Below are positions 7,907 to 15,661 of a stretch of 28,091 nucleotides of DNA, one piece after another. This DNA comes from JANNOG01 sp050329415 (lineage in GTDB: Bacteria > Actinomycetota > Actinomycetes > Actinomycetales > JBBAYJ01). The notes under the pieces were generated by a model. It made no database searches and was not told the DNA's origin. It saw only the letters and a program-made list of their open reading frames with translations. Position 1 is the stretch's first letter. The number at the start of each line of letters is the position of its first letter. The DNA lies in assembly GCA_050329415.1 (NCBI GenBank), contig JBHJOS010000150.1:1-28091 (forward strand), read 5' to 3'. A program made the position numbers and the translations under genes.

Positions 7907-9732
7907 CCCGGCGGCCCGGTCGCCGCCCGCCCGGACAGCGCCCGCCCCGTCGCCGCCCGCCCGGACGGCGATCGGAGTCCCCGTCGCCCGGACCGTCGAT
8001 CGCCGGGCGTCTGCTCTTCCTGCTGGCCGGGACGCTGGTCGTGGTCAGCCTGTATGCGGGGCGACTGGTGCAGATCCAGGCCGTCGACGCCTCGGTGCTG
8101 GCCGAACAGGCGCTCGAGAACCGCCTGGTGCAGCGGACCGTCCCGGCGCAGCGCGGCGATGTCGTCGACCGCCACGGCGAGGTGCTCGCGACCAGCGCCC
8201 AGCGGGTGACGGTGACCGCCGACCCGCAGCTCGTCGCCACCTGGACCGACCCCGAGGACCCTCGCCGGGCGGGCCCGCGCGCTGCCGCCGCCCGGCTGGC
8301 CCCCGTGCTCGGCCGGGACGTGGGCGAGCTGGCGGACGCCCTCACGGGGGACTCCCGCTACGCCGTCGTGGCGCGCGACGTCGACCCCCAGACCTGGCGC
8401 ACGGTGTCCGACCTGGGCATCACCGGGCTGTTCGCGGAGGCGTCCACCTCCCGGGACCATCCGGCAGGCCCGGTGGGCGCGGCCGTCGTCGGCTTCGTGG
8501 GGGCGGACGGCGCCGGACTGGCGGGCATCGAGCTCGCCCACGACGACGCGCTCACCGGCACCGAGGGGTGGGTTCGGTACGAGCGCAGCAACGAGAACGG
8601 CGTCCGGGAGATCCCGGGCGGGGCGGCCGCGGACGAGCCGCCCGTCGACGGCGACGACGTCCTGCTCACCCTCGACCGGGATCTCCAGTGGCGGGCCGAG
8701 CAGGCGCTGGCCGAGGCCGTGACCGGTTCGGGCGCCCGCAGTGGCACCGCCGTCGTCCTCGACGCCCGGACGGGTCAGGTCCTCGCGATGGCCGTCCATC
8801 CCGGTTTCGACCCGCGCCACATCGACGGGGTGGACCCGGCGCGCCTGGGCAACAGCGCCGTCAGCGAGGTGTTCGAGCCCGGCTCGACGAGCAAGGTGGT
8901 GACCGTCGCGGCCGTGCTCGAGGACGGCCTCGGCGTCCCCACGACGCCGTTCACCGTGCCGGACCGGATCGAACGCGCCGGCCGGTCGTTCAAGGACTCC
9001 CACTCCCACGAGCCCTGGCAGCTGACCCTGGCCGGCGTCCTCGCCGAGTCGAGCAACACCGGGACGATCATGGCATCGGACGAGATGCCCGCCGAGCGCC
9101 TCCGCGAGTGGTTCGATCGGTTCGGGCTCGGCCGGCCGACCGGTGTCGGCCTGCCCGGTGAGTCCGGCGGCCTGCTCCCGCCCGTGGACTCGTGGTCCTC
9201 GGCGCAGCGCTACACGGTGACGTTCGGACAAGGACTCAGCGTCACGGCGCTCCAGATGGCGTCCCTCTACCAGACCCTGGCGAACGACGGCGTGCGGATG
9301 GCCCCGACGGTCGTCGCAGGGCACCGCTCGCCCGCGGGCCGGGTGACCCCCGCCCCTGGCCCGCAACCGGAGCAGGTGCTCTCGGCGGACACCGCCGCGA
9401 CGATGACCCGGATGCTGGAGTCGGTGGTCGACGAAGGCACCGGAGGCGCGGCCGCCGTCCCCGGGTACCGGGTGGCCGGCAAGACCGGGACCGCCGAGCG
9501 GTACGACGAGGCCTGTGGGGGGTACTGCGGCTACACGGCCTCGTTCGCGGGGTACGCGCCCGCCGAGGACCCGCAGGTCGTGGTGTCCGTGGCGATCCAG
9601 GACCCCACCCGGTCGTTCTTCGGCGGCCAGTCCGCCGCTCCCGCCTTCTCCGAGATCATGCGGGCCGCCCTGGCAGGGGCACGGGTGCCCCGGTCGACCG
9701 TGCCCGCCGAGCCCTACCCCGTGCGCTGGTGA
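7903..9732 (+). CDS. ftsI: FtsI (PBP3/PbpB), septal peptidoglycan transpeptidase
   Basis: A 609-residue class B penicillin-binding protein that cross-links septal peptidoglycan in complex with FtsW. It has an Arg/Pro-rich cytoplasmic tail (1-32), one membrane helix (about 33-53), a pedestal domain beginning with the conserved QRGDVVDRHGEVLA, and a transpeptidase domain. The active-site motifs are present: STSK (328-331, nucleophile Ser328), SSN (383-385) and KTGT (527-530). After KTGT is a short insert with two cysteines, C538 and C542. There are no PASTA domains. The start overlaps the ftsL stop as ATGA. Its stop overlaps an in-frame GTG (GTGA) that could serve as an alternative murE start. 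Confidence 0.97.
   Translation: MTRRPGRRPPGQRPPRRRPPGRRSESPSPGPSIAGRLLFLLAGTLVVVSLYAGRLVQIQAVDASVLAEQALENRLVQRTVPAQRGDVVDRHGEVLATSAQRVTVTADPQLVATWTDPEDPRRAGPRAAAARLAPVLGRDVGELADALTGDSRYAVVARDVDPQTWRTVSDLGITGLFAEASTSRDHPAGPVGAAVVGFVGADGAGLAGIELAHDDALTGTEGWVRYERSNENGVREIPGGAAADEPPVDGDDVLLTLDRDLQWRAEQALAEAVTGSGARSGTAVVLDARTGQVLAMAVHPGFDPRHIDGVDPARLGNSAVSEVFEPGSTSKVVTVAAVLEDGLGVPTTPFTVPDRIERAGRSFKDSHSHEPWQLTLAGVLAESSNTGTIMASDEMPAERLREWFDRFGLGRPTGVGLPGESGGLLPPVDSWSSAQRYTVTFGQGLSVTALQMASLYQTLANDGVRMAPTVVAGHRSPAGRVTPAPGPQPEQVLSADTAATMTRMLESVVDEGTGGAAAVPGYRVAGKTGTAERYDEACGGYCGYTASFAGYAPAEDPQVVVSVAIQDPTRSFFGGQSAAPAFSEIMRAALAGARVPRSTVPAEPYPVRW
7919..7966 (+). repeat. 18-bp direct repeat in the ftsI tail
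   Basis: GTCGCCGCCCGCCCGGAC is present twice, at 7919-7936 and 7949-7966, period 30. It encodes the repeated R-R-P-P-G of the cytoplasmic tail of FtsI. Confidence 0.7.
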
Positions 9733-9787
9733 CGTGGGCCGGCCGGCCAGGGCACGGCGGGCGCGCGGCGCACCTGCCCCCGACGGG

Positions 9788-9801
9788 TAGCCTCCAGCCC
9801 G
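9788..9801 (+). promoter_or_regulatory. -10 element with leaderless start at murE
   Basis: TAGCCT (9788-9793) fits TANNNT, and seven bases separate it from the GTG at 9801. Transcription would therefore begin at or next to the start codon, giving a leaderless mRNA, a common arrangement in actinobacteria. There is no ribosome site before this GTG. No good -35 is visible. Confidence 0.5.
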
Positions 9802-11525
9802 TGCCGAACCGGTCCGGTCCCGTCACTGTCGGCGACCTCCTCGCGGAGTTCCCGGCCCAGCTCCACCTCCTGGCCGGCGGCCCGGCCGACGCGACCGCGA
9901 CCGCCCTCTCCGGGGTGACCCACGACTCCCGGCGGGTCGCTCCCGGCGACCTCTACGCGGCCCTGCCCGGCGACCGGGTCCACGGCGCGCGCTTCGCGGT
10001 CGACGCCGTCGCCGCCGGGGCGGTGGCGGTGCTCACGGACCCGTCGGGTGCCGAGGCGTGCCCGGCCGGTGGCGTCGAGGTCCCTGTTCTTGTCCACCCC
10101 CGGCCGCGGGACGTGCTCGGTCCACTGGCCTCGGCCGTCCACCGGCACCCGTCCCACACCCTCGACGTCGTCGGAGTCACCGGTACCAACGGCAAGACCA
10201 CGGTGACGTGGCTCATGCACCACATGCTCCGCAGCCGCGGGATCGGCGCCGGACTGGTCGGCACCGTCGCCGTCCGGGTGCACGACGACGAGGTCGCCAG
10301 CGTGATGACCACCCCCGAGGCGACGGATCTCCAGGCGACGCTCGCCCGGATGCGCGACGCCGGGGTCTCAGCCGTGGCGCTGGAGGTCTCCAGTCACGCC
10401 CTCGCGCTGCAGCGGGCCGACGGCACCCGGATGGCGGTCGTCTGCTTCACCAACCTGTCGCGGGACCACCTGGACTTCCACGGCGACATGGAGTCCTACC
10501 TGGCGGCGAAGACACGCCTGTTCACCGGTGGCTTCGCGGCCCGCGCCGTGGTCTGCGTCGACGACCACGCCGGGCGCGGGGTGGCCGCCGCGGCTCGCGC
10601 GGCCGGGCTCGACGTGTGGACCGTCGCCACCGCAGCCACGGCGGGTGCCGACCGGTCGGGCCCCCCGGCGGACGTCGTCCTGCTCTCCGCCGACACCGGC
10701 GTGGACGGCCGCCAGCGGGTCCGGCTGCGCGGCCCGTTCACCGCCGGCGATCACGACGAGCTGGCGTTCGACGTCCCGATGCCCGGTCGCCACAACGCCG
10801 TCAACGCCGTCCTGGCGCTCGCGCTCGTCGTCCGGCTCGCCGAGGGTTCCCCCGGGTCCCGGCCGCGCGACGTCGCGGCGGAGGCGGCGGCGTCGCTCAG
10901 TGCCTTCGCCGGCGTCCCCGGGCGCATGGAGCGGATCGTGGACCCGGCGTCGACCGGGCGCACCCCGCTCGTCGTCGTCGACTACGCCCACACCCCGGAG
11001 GCGGTCGCGACGGCGCTGGAGTCGCTGCGGGCCGCGACTCCCGGTCGCCTCGTCGTCGTCCTCGGGGCGGGGGGGGACCGGGACCCGGGCAAGCGAGGGC
11101 CGATGGGCGCGGCGGCCGCCGCGGCCGCGGACGTGGTCGTCGTCACCGACGACAACCCGCGCGGCGAGGACCCCGCCGCCGTGCGCGCTGCCGTGCTCGC
11201 GGGCGCCGTGTCCGTGCCGGGCCGCCGGGCCGGCGACGTCGTCGAGGTCGCCGACCGGGCCGGGGCGATCGCCCGCGGGCTCGCGGCGTGCGAGGGCCCG
11301 CGCGACACCCTGCTCGTCACCGGCAAGGGGCACGAGACCGGGCAGGACTACGGCGGGGGGCGGCGCGAGCCGTTCGACGACCGGGACGCCGCCGCCCGGG
11401 CGCTGCAGGCCTGGGCACGGGAGGCCGGGGTCGCCGACGGCGAGGTCGCCCCGGTCGGCGCCGCCCCGGCCGGCGCCGACCCGGGACCTGCGGCCGGTGC
11501 CTCCGTCGCGACAGGAGGTCGCTGA
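9801..11525 (+). CDS. murE: MurE, UDP-MurNAc-L-Ala-D-Glu:meso-diaminopimelate ligase
   Basis: A 574-residue Mur ligase that adds the third stem-peptide residue in the cytoplasm. It shows the N-terminal substrate-binding motif THDSRRVAPGDLYAALPG, the ATP loop GTNGKTT (128-134), the Lys expected to be carbamylated (Lys237 in YLAAKTRLF) and the C-terminal DNPR motif (451-454). DNPR is known to select meso-diaminopimelate over lysine, so the organism should have DAP-type peptidoglycan. The protein exceeds the usual length of about 500 because of an Ala/Gly/Pro-rich tail. I chose the GTG at 9801 because the domain starts just after it and a -10 box precedes it. An in-frame GTG at 9729 overlapping the ftsI stop would add 24 residues and is the alternative. 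Confidence 0.95.
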   Translation: MPNRSGPVTVGDLLAEFPAQLHLLAGGPADATATALSGVTHDSRRVAPGDLYAALPGDRVHGARFAVDAVAAGAVAVLTDPSGAEACPAGGVEVPVLVHPRPRDVLGPLASAVHRHPSHTLDVVGVTGTNGKTTVTWLMHHMLRSRGIGAGLVGTVAVRVHDDEVASVMTTPEATDLQATLARMRDAGVSAVALEVSSHALALQRADGTRMAVVCFTNLSRDHLDFHGDMESYLAAKTRLFTGGFAARAVVCVDDHAGRGVAAAARAAGLDVWTVATAATAGADRSGPPADVVLLSADTGVDGRQRVRLRGPFTAGDHDELAFDVPMPGRHNAVNAVLALALVVRLAEGSPGSRPRDVAAEAAASLSAFAGVPGRMERIVDPASTGRTPLVVVDYAHTPEAVATALESLRAATPGRLVVVLGAGGDRDPGKRGPMGAAAAAAADVVVVTDDNPRGEDPAAVRAAVLAGAVSVPGRRAGDVVEVADRAGAIARGLAACEGPRDTLLVTGKGHETGQDYGGGRREPFDDRDAAARALQAWAREAGVADGEVAPVGAAPAGADPGPAAGASVATGGR

Positions 11526-12985
11526 TGCTCACGGTGACGGACGTCGCGAGGGCGACTGCCGGTCAGGTGACCGCCGGGGAGCCCGCCGAGGGGATCCACG
11601 GCGTCGCCATCGACTCCCGGACCCTGGTTCCCGGCGACCTCTTCGTCGCGCTCCCGGGCACCCGCGTCGACGGCCACGACCACGTGGCCGACGCCGCCGC
11701 CCGCGGGGCCGCCGCCGTCCTCGTGCACCGAGACCTCCAATCGTTGCCGGGTCCGGGAGGCCGGACGGTCGCGACCATCCGGGTCCGCGACACCGCGCGC
11801 GCCCTGACGGACCTCGCGCGGTCCGCCCACGCCGGACTGGCGGCCGGCGGCACCCGCACCGTCGGCGTCACCGGCAGCGCCGGCAAGACGACGACCAAGG
11901 ACCTGCTCGCCCACGTGCTCGCCGGTCACCCCTGCCACCCCGACTCCGCCGTCGCCCCACCCGGCTCGTTCAACAACGAGATCGGGTTGCCGCTGACGGT
12001 CGCCAGGGCGGCGACGGCGGACGCGCCGCCGGCCTTCCTCGTCCTCGAGATGGGGGCCCGGGGCGTCGGCCACATCGCCGACCTCTGCCGGGTCGCCCGA
12101 CCGGACGTCGGGGTCGTCCTCATGGTGGGCAGCGCCCACCTGTCCGAGTTCGGCAGCCGCGACGGCATCGCACGGGCCAAGGGTGAACTCGTCGAGGCGC
12201 TGCCCCCGACCGGGGTCGCCGTGCTCAACGCCGACGACGGACTGGTCATGGGGATGGCGTCGCGGACCGCCGGCCGGGTCGTCACCTTCGGGTCGGCGCC
12301 CGGTCCCGACGTGGCGGCCGTCGACGTCGAGGTCGGCCCGGACGCCCGGGCCCGCTTCGTCCTGGTGGCCGGGGGGGCCGAGGCGCCGGTCCACCTCCCG
12401 GTCCCGGGCGACCACCAGGTCGGCAACGCCCTGGCCGCCGCCGCCGTTGCGGTCGTCGAGGGCATGGACGTCGCAGCGGTGGCGGCCCGGATGTCGGCTC
12501 CCGGGCACACCAGCCCGCACCGGATGGCCGTCACCCGTCGGCCGGACGGCGTCACGGTGATCGACGACGCCTACAACGCCAGTCCCGAGACGGTCGCGTC
12601 AGCGCTGCGGTCGCTGGCGACCCTGGGACGGGGCGGGCGCACCTGGGCAGTGCTCGGACCCATGCTCGAGCTGGGAGGGGAGTCGGCCGCCGAGCACGAC
12701 CGCATCGGGCGCCTGGCGGTCCGCCTCAACGTGTCACGGCTGCTCGCGGTGGGCCAGGAGGCCCGGGCCGTCGACCTCGCGGCCCGCCACGAAGGCAGCT
12801 GGGGCGGGGAGTCGACGTGGGTGGCCGACACCGCCGGGGCCGGCCAGATCCTCGACGCCGAGCTCGTCCCCGGCGACGTCGTGCTGCTCAAGGCCAGCAA
12901 CGCCACCGGGCTGTGGCGGCTGGCCGACCGGCTCGCCGCCGGGCTGCCGGCCCGTGACCCGGAAGGGGAGGCCGTCCCCCGATGA
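11525..12985 (+). CDS. murF: MurF, UDP-MurNAc-tripeptide:D-Ala-D-Ala ligase
   Basis: A 486-residue Mur ligase that adds D-Ala-D-Ala to complete the UDP-MurNAc-pentapeptide. Seen motifs are IDSRTLVPGDLFVALPG near the N-terminus, the ATP loop GSAGKTTTK (117-125), SFNNEIGLPLT, LEMGARGVGHI, DHQVGNALAAAAVA and DDAYNASPET in the C-terminal domain, all typical of MurF. The ATG at 11525 overlaps the murE stop as TGATG, and AGGAGG lies just upstream inside murE. The 3' end overlaps mraY by four bases. No ddl gene is in the window, so the D-Ala-D-Ala ligase must be encoded elsewhere. Confidence 0.96.
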   Translation: MLTVTDVARATAGQVTAGEPAEGIHGVAIDSRTLVPGDLFVALPGTRVDGHDHVADAAARGAAAVLVHRDLQSLPGPGGRTVATIRVRDTARALTDLARSAHAGLAAGGTRTVGVTGSAGKTTTKDLLAHVLAGHPCHPDSAVAPPGSFNNEIGLPLTVARAATADAPPAFLVLEMGARGVGHIADLCRVARPDVGVVLMVGSAHLSEFGSRDGIARAKGELVEALPPTGVAVLNADDGLVMGMASRTAGRVVTFGSAPGPDVAAVDVEVGPDARARFVLVAGGAEAPVHLPVPGDHQVGNALAAAAVAVVEGMDVAAVAARMSAPGHTSPHRMAVTRRPDGVTVIDDAYNASPETVASALRSLATLGRGGRTWAVLGPMLELGGESAAEHDRIGRLAVRLNVSRLLAVGQEARAVDLAARHEGSWGGESTWVADTAGAGQILDAELVPGDVVLLKASNATGLWRLADRLAAGLPARDPEGEAVPR

Positions 12986-14067
12986 TCTCCGTCCTCGTGG
13001 CCGCCGGCGTCGCCCTGGTGGCCGCCCTCCTGCTGACGCCCGCCTTCATCCGGTTCCTCGTGCGCCGGGGGTACGGGCAGTTCATCCGGGACGACGGCCC
13101 GACGACGCACCACTCCAAGCGCGGCACCCCGACCATGGGCGGCACCGTCATCATCGGCGCCGTCGTGCTGGGGTACGCCGCCGCCCATCTGGTGACCTTC
13201 ACCGTCCCGTCGTGGTCGGGGTTCCTCGTCCTCTTCCTCATGGGGGGCCTCGGGCTGGTCGGCTTCCTCGACGACTGGACGAAGATCCGTCGCCAGCGCA
13301 GCCTCGGGCTCGAGGGGTGGCAGAAACTGCTGGGACAGTCCATCGTCGCCGTGATCTTCGCCGTCGCCGCGCTGCAGGTCCCGGACGAGAACGGCCGCAC
13401 CGCGGCGTCGACCGCCATCTCGTTCATCCGGGACACACCGCTCGACCTTGCGGTCGGCGGCCCGGTGGTCGGTCTGCTCCTGTTCATCGTCTGGGCGTAC
13501 CTGCTCATCGCCGCCACCGGCAACGCCGTCAACCTCACCGACGGGCTCGACGGACTCGCGACGGGCGCCGCACTGTTCCTGTTCGCCTCGTACACCCTGA
13601 TCGGGATCTGGCAGTCCGGCCAGTCCTGCGCGGTCAACCCGGGACCGCAGTGCTACGAGGTCCGGGACCCCATGGACCTGGCGGTGGTGTCGGCCGCCCT
13701 CCTGGGGGCCTGCTTCGGCTTCCTGTGGTGGAACGCCTCGCCGGCCAAGATCTTCATGGGGGACACCGGCTCGAACGCCCTCGGTGGGGCCATCGCCGGG
13801 CTCGCCATCACAACCCGCACGGAGCTCCTCCTGCCGATCATCGGCGGCCTCTTCGTCATCATCACGCTCTCGGTGATCGTCCAGGTGACGTCGTTCCGAC
13901 TCACCGGCAAGCGGGTGTTCCGGATGGCGCCGCTGCAGCACCACTTCGAGCTCCAGGGGTGGGGCGAGGTCACGATCGTCATCCGGTTCTGGATCATCGC
14001 GGGACTCTTCGTCGCCGCGGGCCTCGGCATCTTCTACGCCGAGTGGGTCGCCGGCTCGGTCGCCTGA
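12982..14067 (+). CDS. mraY: MraY, phospho-MurNAc-pentapeptide translocase
   Basis: A 361-residue polytopic membrane enzyme, about ten helices, that transfers phospho-MurNAc-pentapeptide to undecaprenyl phosphate to make lipid I on the cytoplasmic face. Family motifs are complete: DDGPTTHHSKRGTPTMGG (37-54), FLDDWTK with the paired Asp97-Asp98, NLTDGLDGLATG from Asn184, FMGDTGSNALGG with Asp261, and PLQHHFELQGWGE near the C-terminus. The ATG overlaps the murF stop as ATGA. One base separates its stop from the murD GTG. Confidence 0.97.
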   Translation: MISVLVAAGVALVAALLLTPAFIRFLVRRGYGQFIRDDGPTTHHSKRGTPTMGGTVIIGAVVLGYAAAHLVTFTVPSWSGFLVLFLMGGLGLVGFLDDWTKIRRQRSLGLEGWQKLLGQSIVAVIFAVAALQVPDENGRTAASTAISFIRDTPLDLAVGGPVVGLLLFIVWAYLLIAATGNAVNLTDGLDGLATGAALFLFASYTLIGIWQSGQSCAVNPGPQCYEVRDPMDLAVVSAALLGACFGFLWWNASPAKIFMGDTGSNALGGAIAGLAITTRTELLLPIIGGLFVIITLSVIVQVTSFRLTGKRVFRMAPLQHHFELQGWGEVTIVIRFWIIAGLFVAAGLGIFYAEWVAGSVA

Positions 14068-14068
14068 C

Positions 14069-15661
14069 GTGGTCCGCGCGCCCGTCCCGGACGACCTCCG
14101 CGGACCCGACGCCCGCGTCCCGGGCCTGCCGGTGCTCGTCGCCGGGCTCGGGACGTCGGGGGCCGCGGCCGCCGGGGCGCTGGCCGACGCCGGGGCCGCG
14201 GTGGTCGCCTGCGACGAGCGGGCCCCGGACGAGCCCGTCCCGGCCTGGACCGAGCTCGCCGAGCAGGGAGTGCGGCTGGTCCGCGGACCCGGTGCGCGCG
14301 AGCCTGCCGTGCTCGACGGCGTCGCTCTCGTCGTCGCGTCGCCGGGGTGGCCGCCGCACCATCCCGTGCTGCGCGCGGCGGCCGCGGCCGGCCTGCCGGT
14401 GTGGGCCGAGGCCGAGCTGGCGTGGCGCCTGCGGGACCCCGCGGGAGCTCCGTGGGCGTGCGTCACCGGGACGAACGGCAAGACGACGACGGTGGGTCTG
14501 GTGGCCGACATCCTCCGGGCGTCCGGGCTGCGATCGCGGACGGCGGGCAACATCGGCACCCCGCTGGTGGCGGCGGTCCGGGACCCCGAGCCGGTCGACG
14601 TGCTGGCGGTCGAGCTCTCGAGTTTCCAGCTCCATGGCGTGGTCACCGTGGCGCCGGTGGCGTCGGCCGTCCTCAACGTCGCCGAGGACCATCTGGACTG
14701 GCACGGCGATCTCGAGGGGTACGCGGCCGCCAAGGGCCGGATCTACGACCGCACCCACGGCGTGTGCGTCCACAACGCCGACCAGCCCCTGACGGGGGAC
14801 CTCGCCCGCCGCGCCGCGCCCGCGCCCGGCTGCCGCCTCGTCGCCTTCACCACCGGTGTCCCCGGACCGGGCATGCTCGGCGTCCTCGAGCAGCTGCTGG
14901 TGGACCGGGCGTTCGTGTCCGACCCGGCCCAGGCCCGGGAGCTGGGCGGGCTGGCGGACCTGGCGGGGCTGGGCGGGGTCTCGGGCGGGCCGCCCCCGCG
15001 TCACCTGGTGGCCGACGCCCTGGCGGCGGCGGCGGTGGCGCTCGGCGCGGGCGCCGACCCCGCGGCGGTGGCACCCGGGCTGCGGGGGGCCGCGCTGGCC
15101 GGGCACCGGGGCGAGGTCGTCGCGACGCTCGGGGGCGTCCGGTTCGTCGACGACTCCAAGGCCACGAACCCGCACGCCGCCGACGCCGCGCTGCGGGCCG
15201 CCGGCGGGGCGGGACACGTGGTGTGGATCGCCGGGGGCCAGGCGAAGGGCGCCCGGTTCGACGACGTCGTCCGGGCCCACCGCTCCCGGCTGCGGGCCGC
15301 CGTGCTGGTGGGCGCCGACCGGGAGCGGGTGGCCGAGGCGCTCGCCCGACACGCACCCGAGGTGCCGTGCATCCGGGTCGATCCGCCCGACACTGACCGG
15401 ATGACCGGGACGGCGGCAGCGATGGCGGGTGGCTCCCGGCTCGACCCCGCGGCGACCGCCGCCCTCGCCGACCGCATGGTCGCGGCCGCCGCGGATCACG
15501 CACGACCAGGCGACGTCGTCCTGCTCGCCCCGGGCGGGGCGTCGTTGGACCAGTTCCCGTCGTACGCGGCCCGGGGCGAGGCCTTCGCGGACGCCGTCCG
15601 CCGCCGCGCCGCGGTCCCTGGCCCCGAGCGGGGACGGGGCGCCGCGCCGGGGACGCCATGA
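14069..15661 (+). CDS. murD: MurD, UDP-MurNAc-L-Ala:D-Glu ligase
   Basis: A 530-residue Mur ligase that adds D-glutamate, the second stem residue. It has an N-terminal Rossmann-like domain (LVAGLGTSGAAAAGALADAG), the ATP loop GTNGKTTT (134-141), the motif LSSFQL, NVAEDHLDWHG, and the C-terminal DDSKATNPHA diagnostic of MurD. It is longer than the usual 450-490 residues, with an Ala/Arg/Gly-rich C-terminal extension. The family motif HNxxNALA appears here as HLVADALA (His312, Asp316), so the usual Asn pair is missing; I recall similar changes in other actinobacterial MurD, so this is probably a lineage trait. The GTG start is one base after the mraY stop, and the stop overlaps ftsW as ATGA. 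Confidence 0.95.
   Translation: MVRAPVPDDLRGPDARVPGLPVLVAGLGTSGAAAAGALADAGAAVVACDERAPDEPVPAWTELAEQGVRLVRGPGAREPAVLDGVALVVASPGWPPHHPVLRAAAAAGLPVWAEAELAWRLRDPAGAPWACVTGTNGKTTTVGLVADILRASGLRSRTAGNIGTPLVAAVRDPEPVDVLAVELSSFQLHGVVTVAPVASAVLNVAEDHLDWHGDLEGYAAAKGRIYDRTHGVCVHNADQPLTGDLARRAAPAPGCRLVAFTTGVPGPGMLGVLEQLLVDRAFVSDPAQARELGGLADLAGLGGVSGGPPPRHLVADALAAAAVALGAGADPAAVAPGLRGAALAGHRGEVVATLGGVRFVDDSKATNPHAADAALRAAGGAGHVVWIAGGQAKGARFDDVVRAHRSRLRAAVLVGADRERVAEALARHAPEVPCIRVDPPDTDRMTGTAAAMAGGSRLDPAATAALADRMVAAAADHARPGDVVLLAPGGASLDQFPSYAARGEAFADAVRRRAAVPGPERGRGAAPGTP

Noticed and set aside
6235..9366. Minus-strand open frame of 1043 codons opposite mraZ, rsmH, ftsL and ftsI
   Set aside because: It is antisense to four well-identified genes, rich in Arg, Gly and Pro with no recognisable domain, and is expected from strong third-position GC bias.
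9729..9800. murE start at the GTG overlapping the ftsI stop
   Set aside because: It is possible, but adds 24 residues not matching the family, and a -10 box sits directly before the GTG at 9801. It is kept as an alternative in the murE entry.
12571..14733. Minus-strand open frame of 720 codons opposite murF, mraY and murD
   Set aside because: It has low-complexity Ser/Thr/Arg then Asp/Glu/Arg composition, no domain and no ribosome site. It is a shadow of the sense genes.
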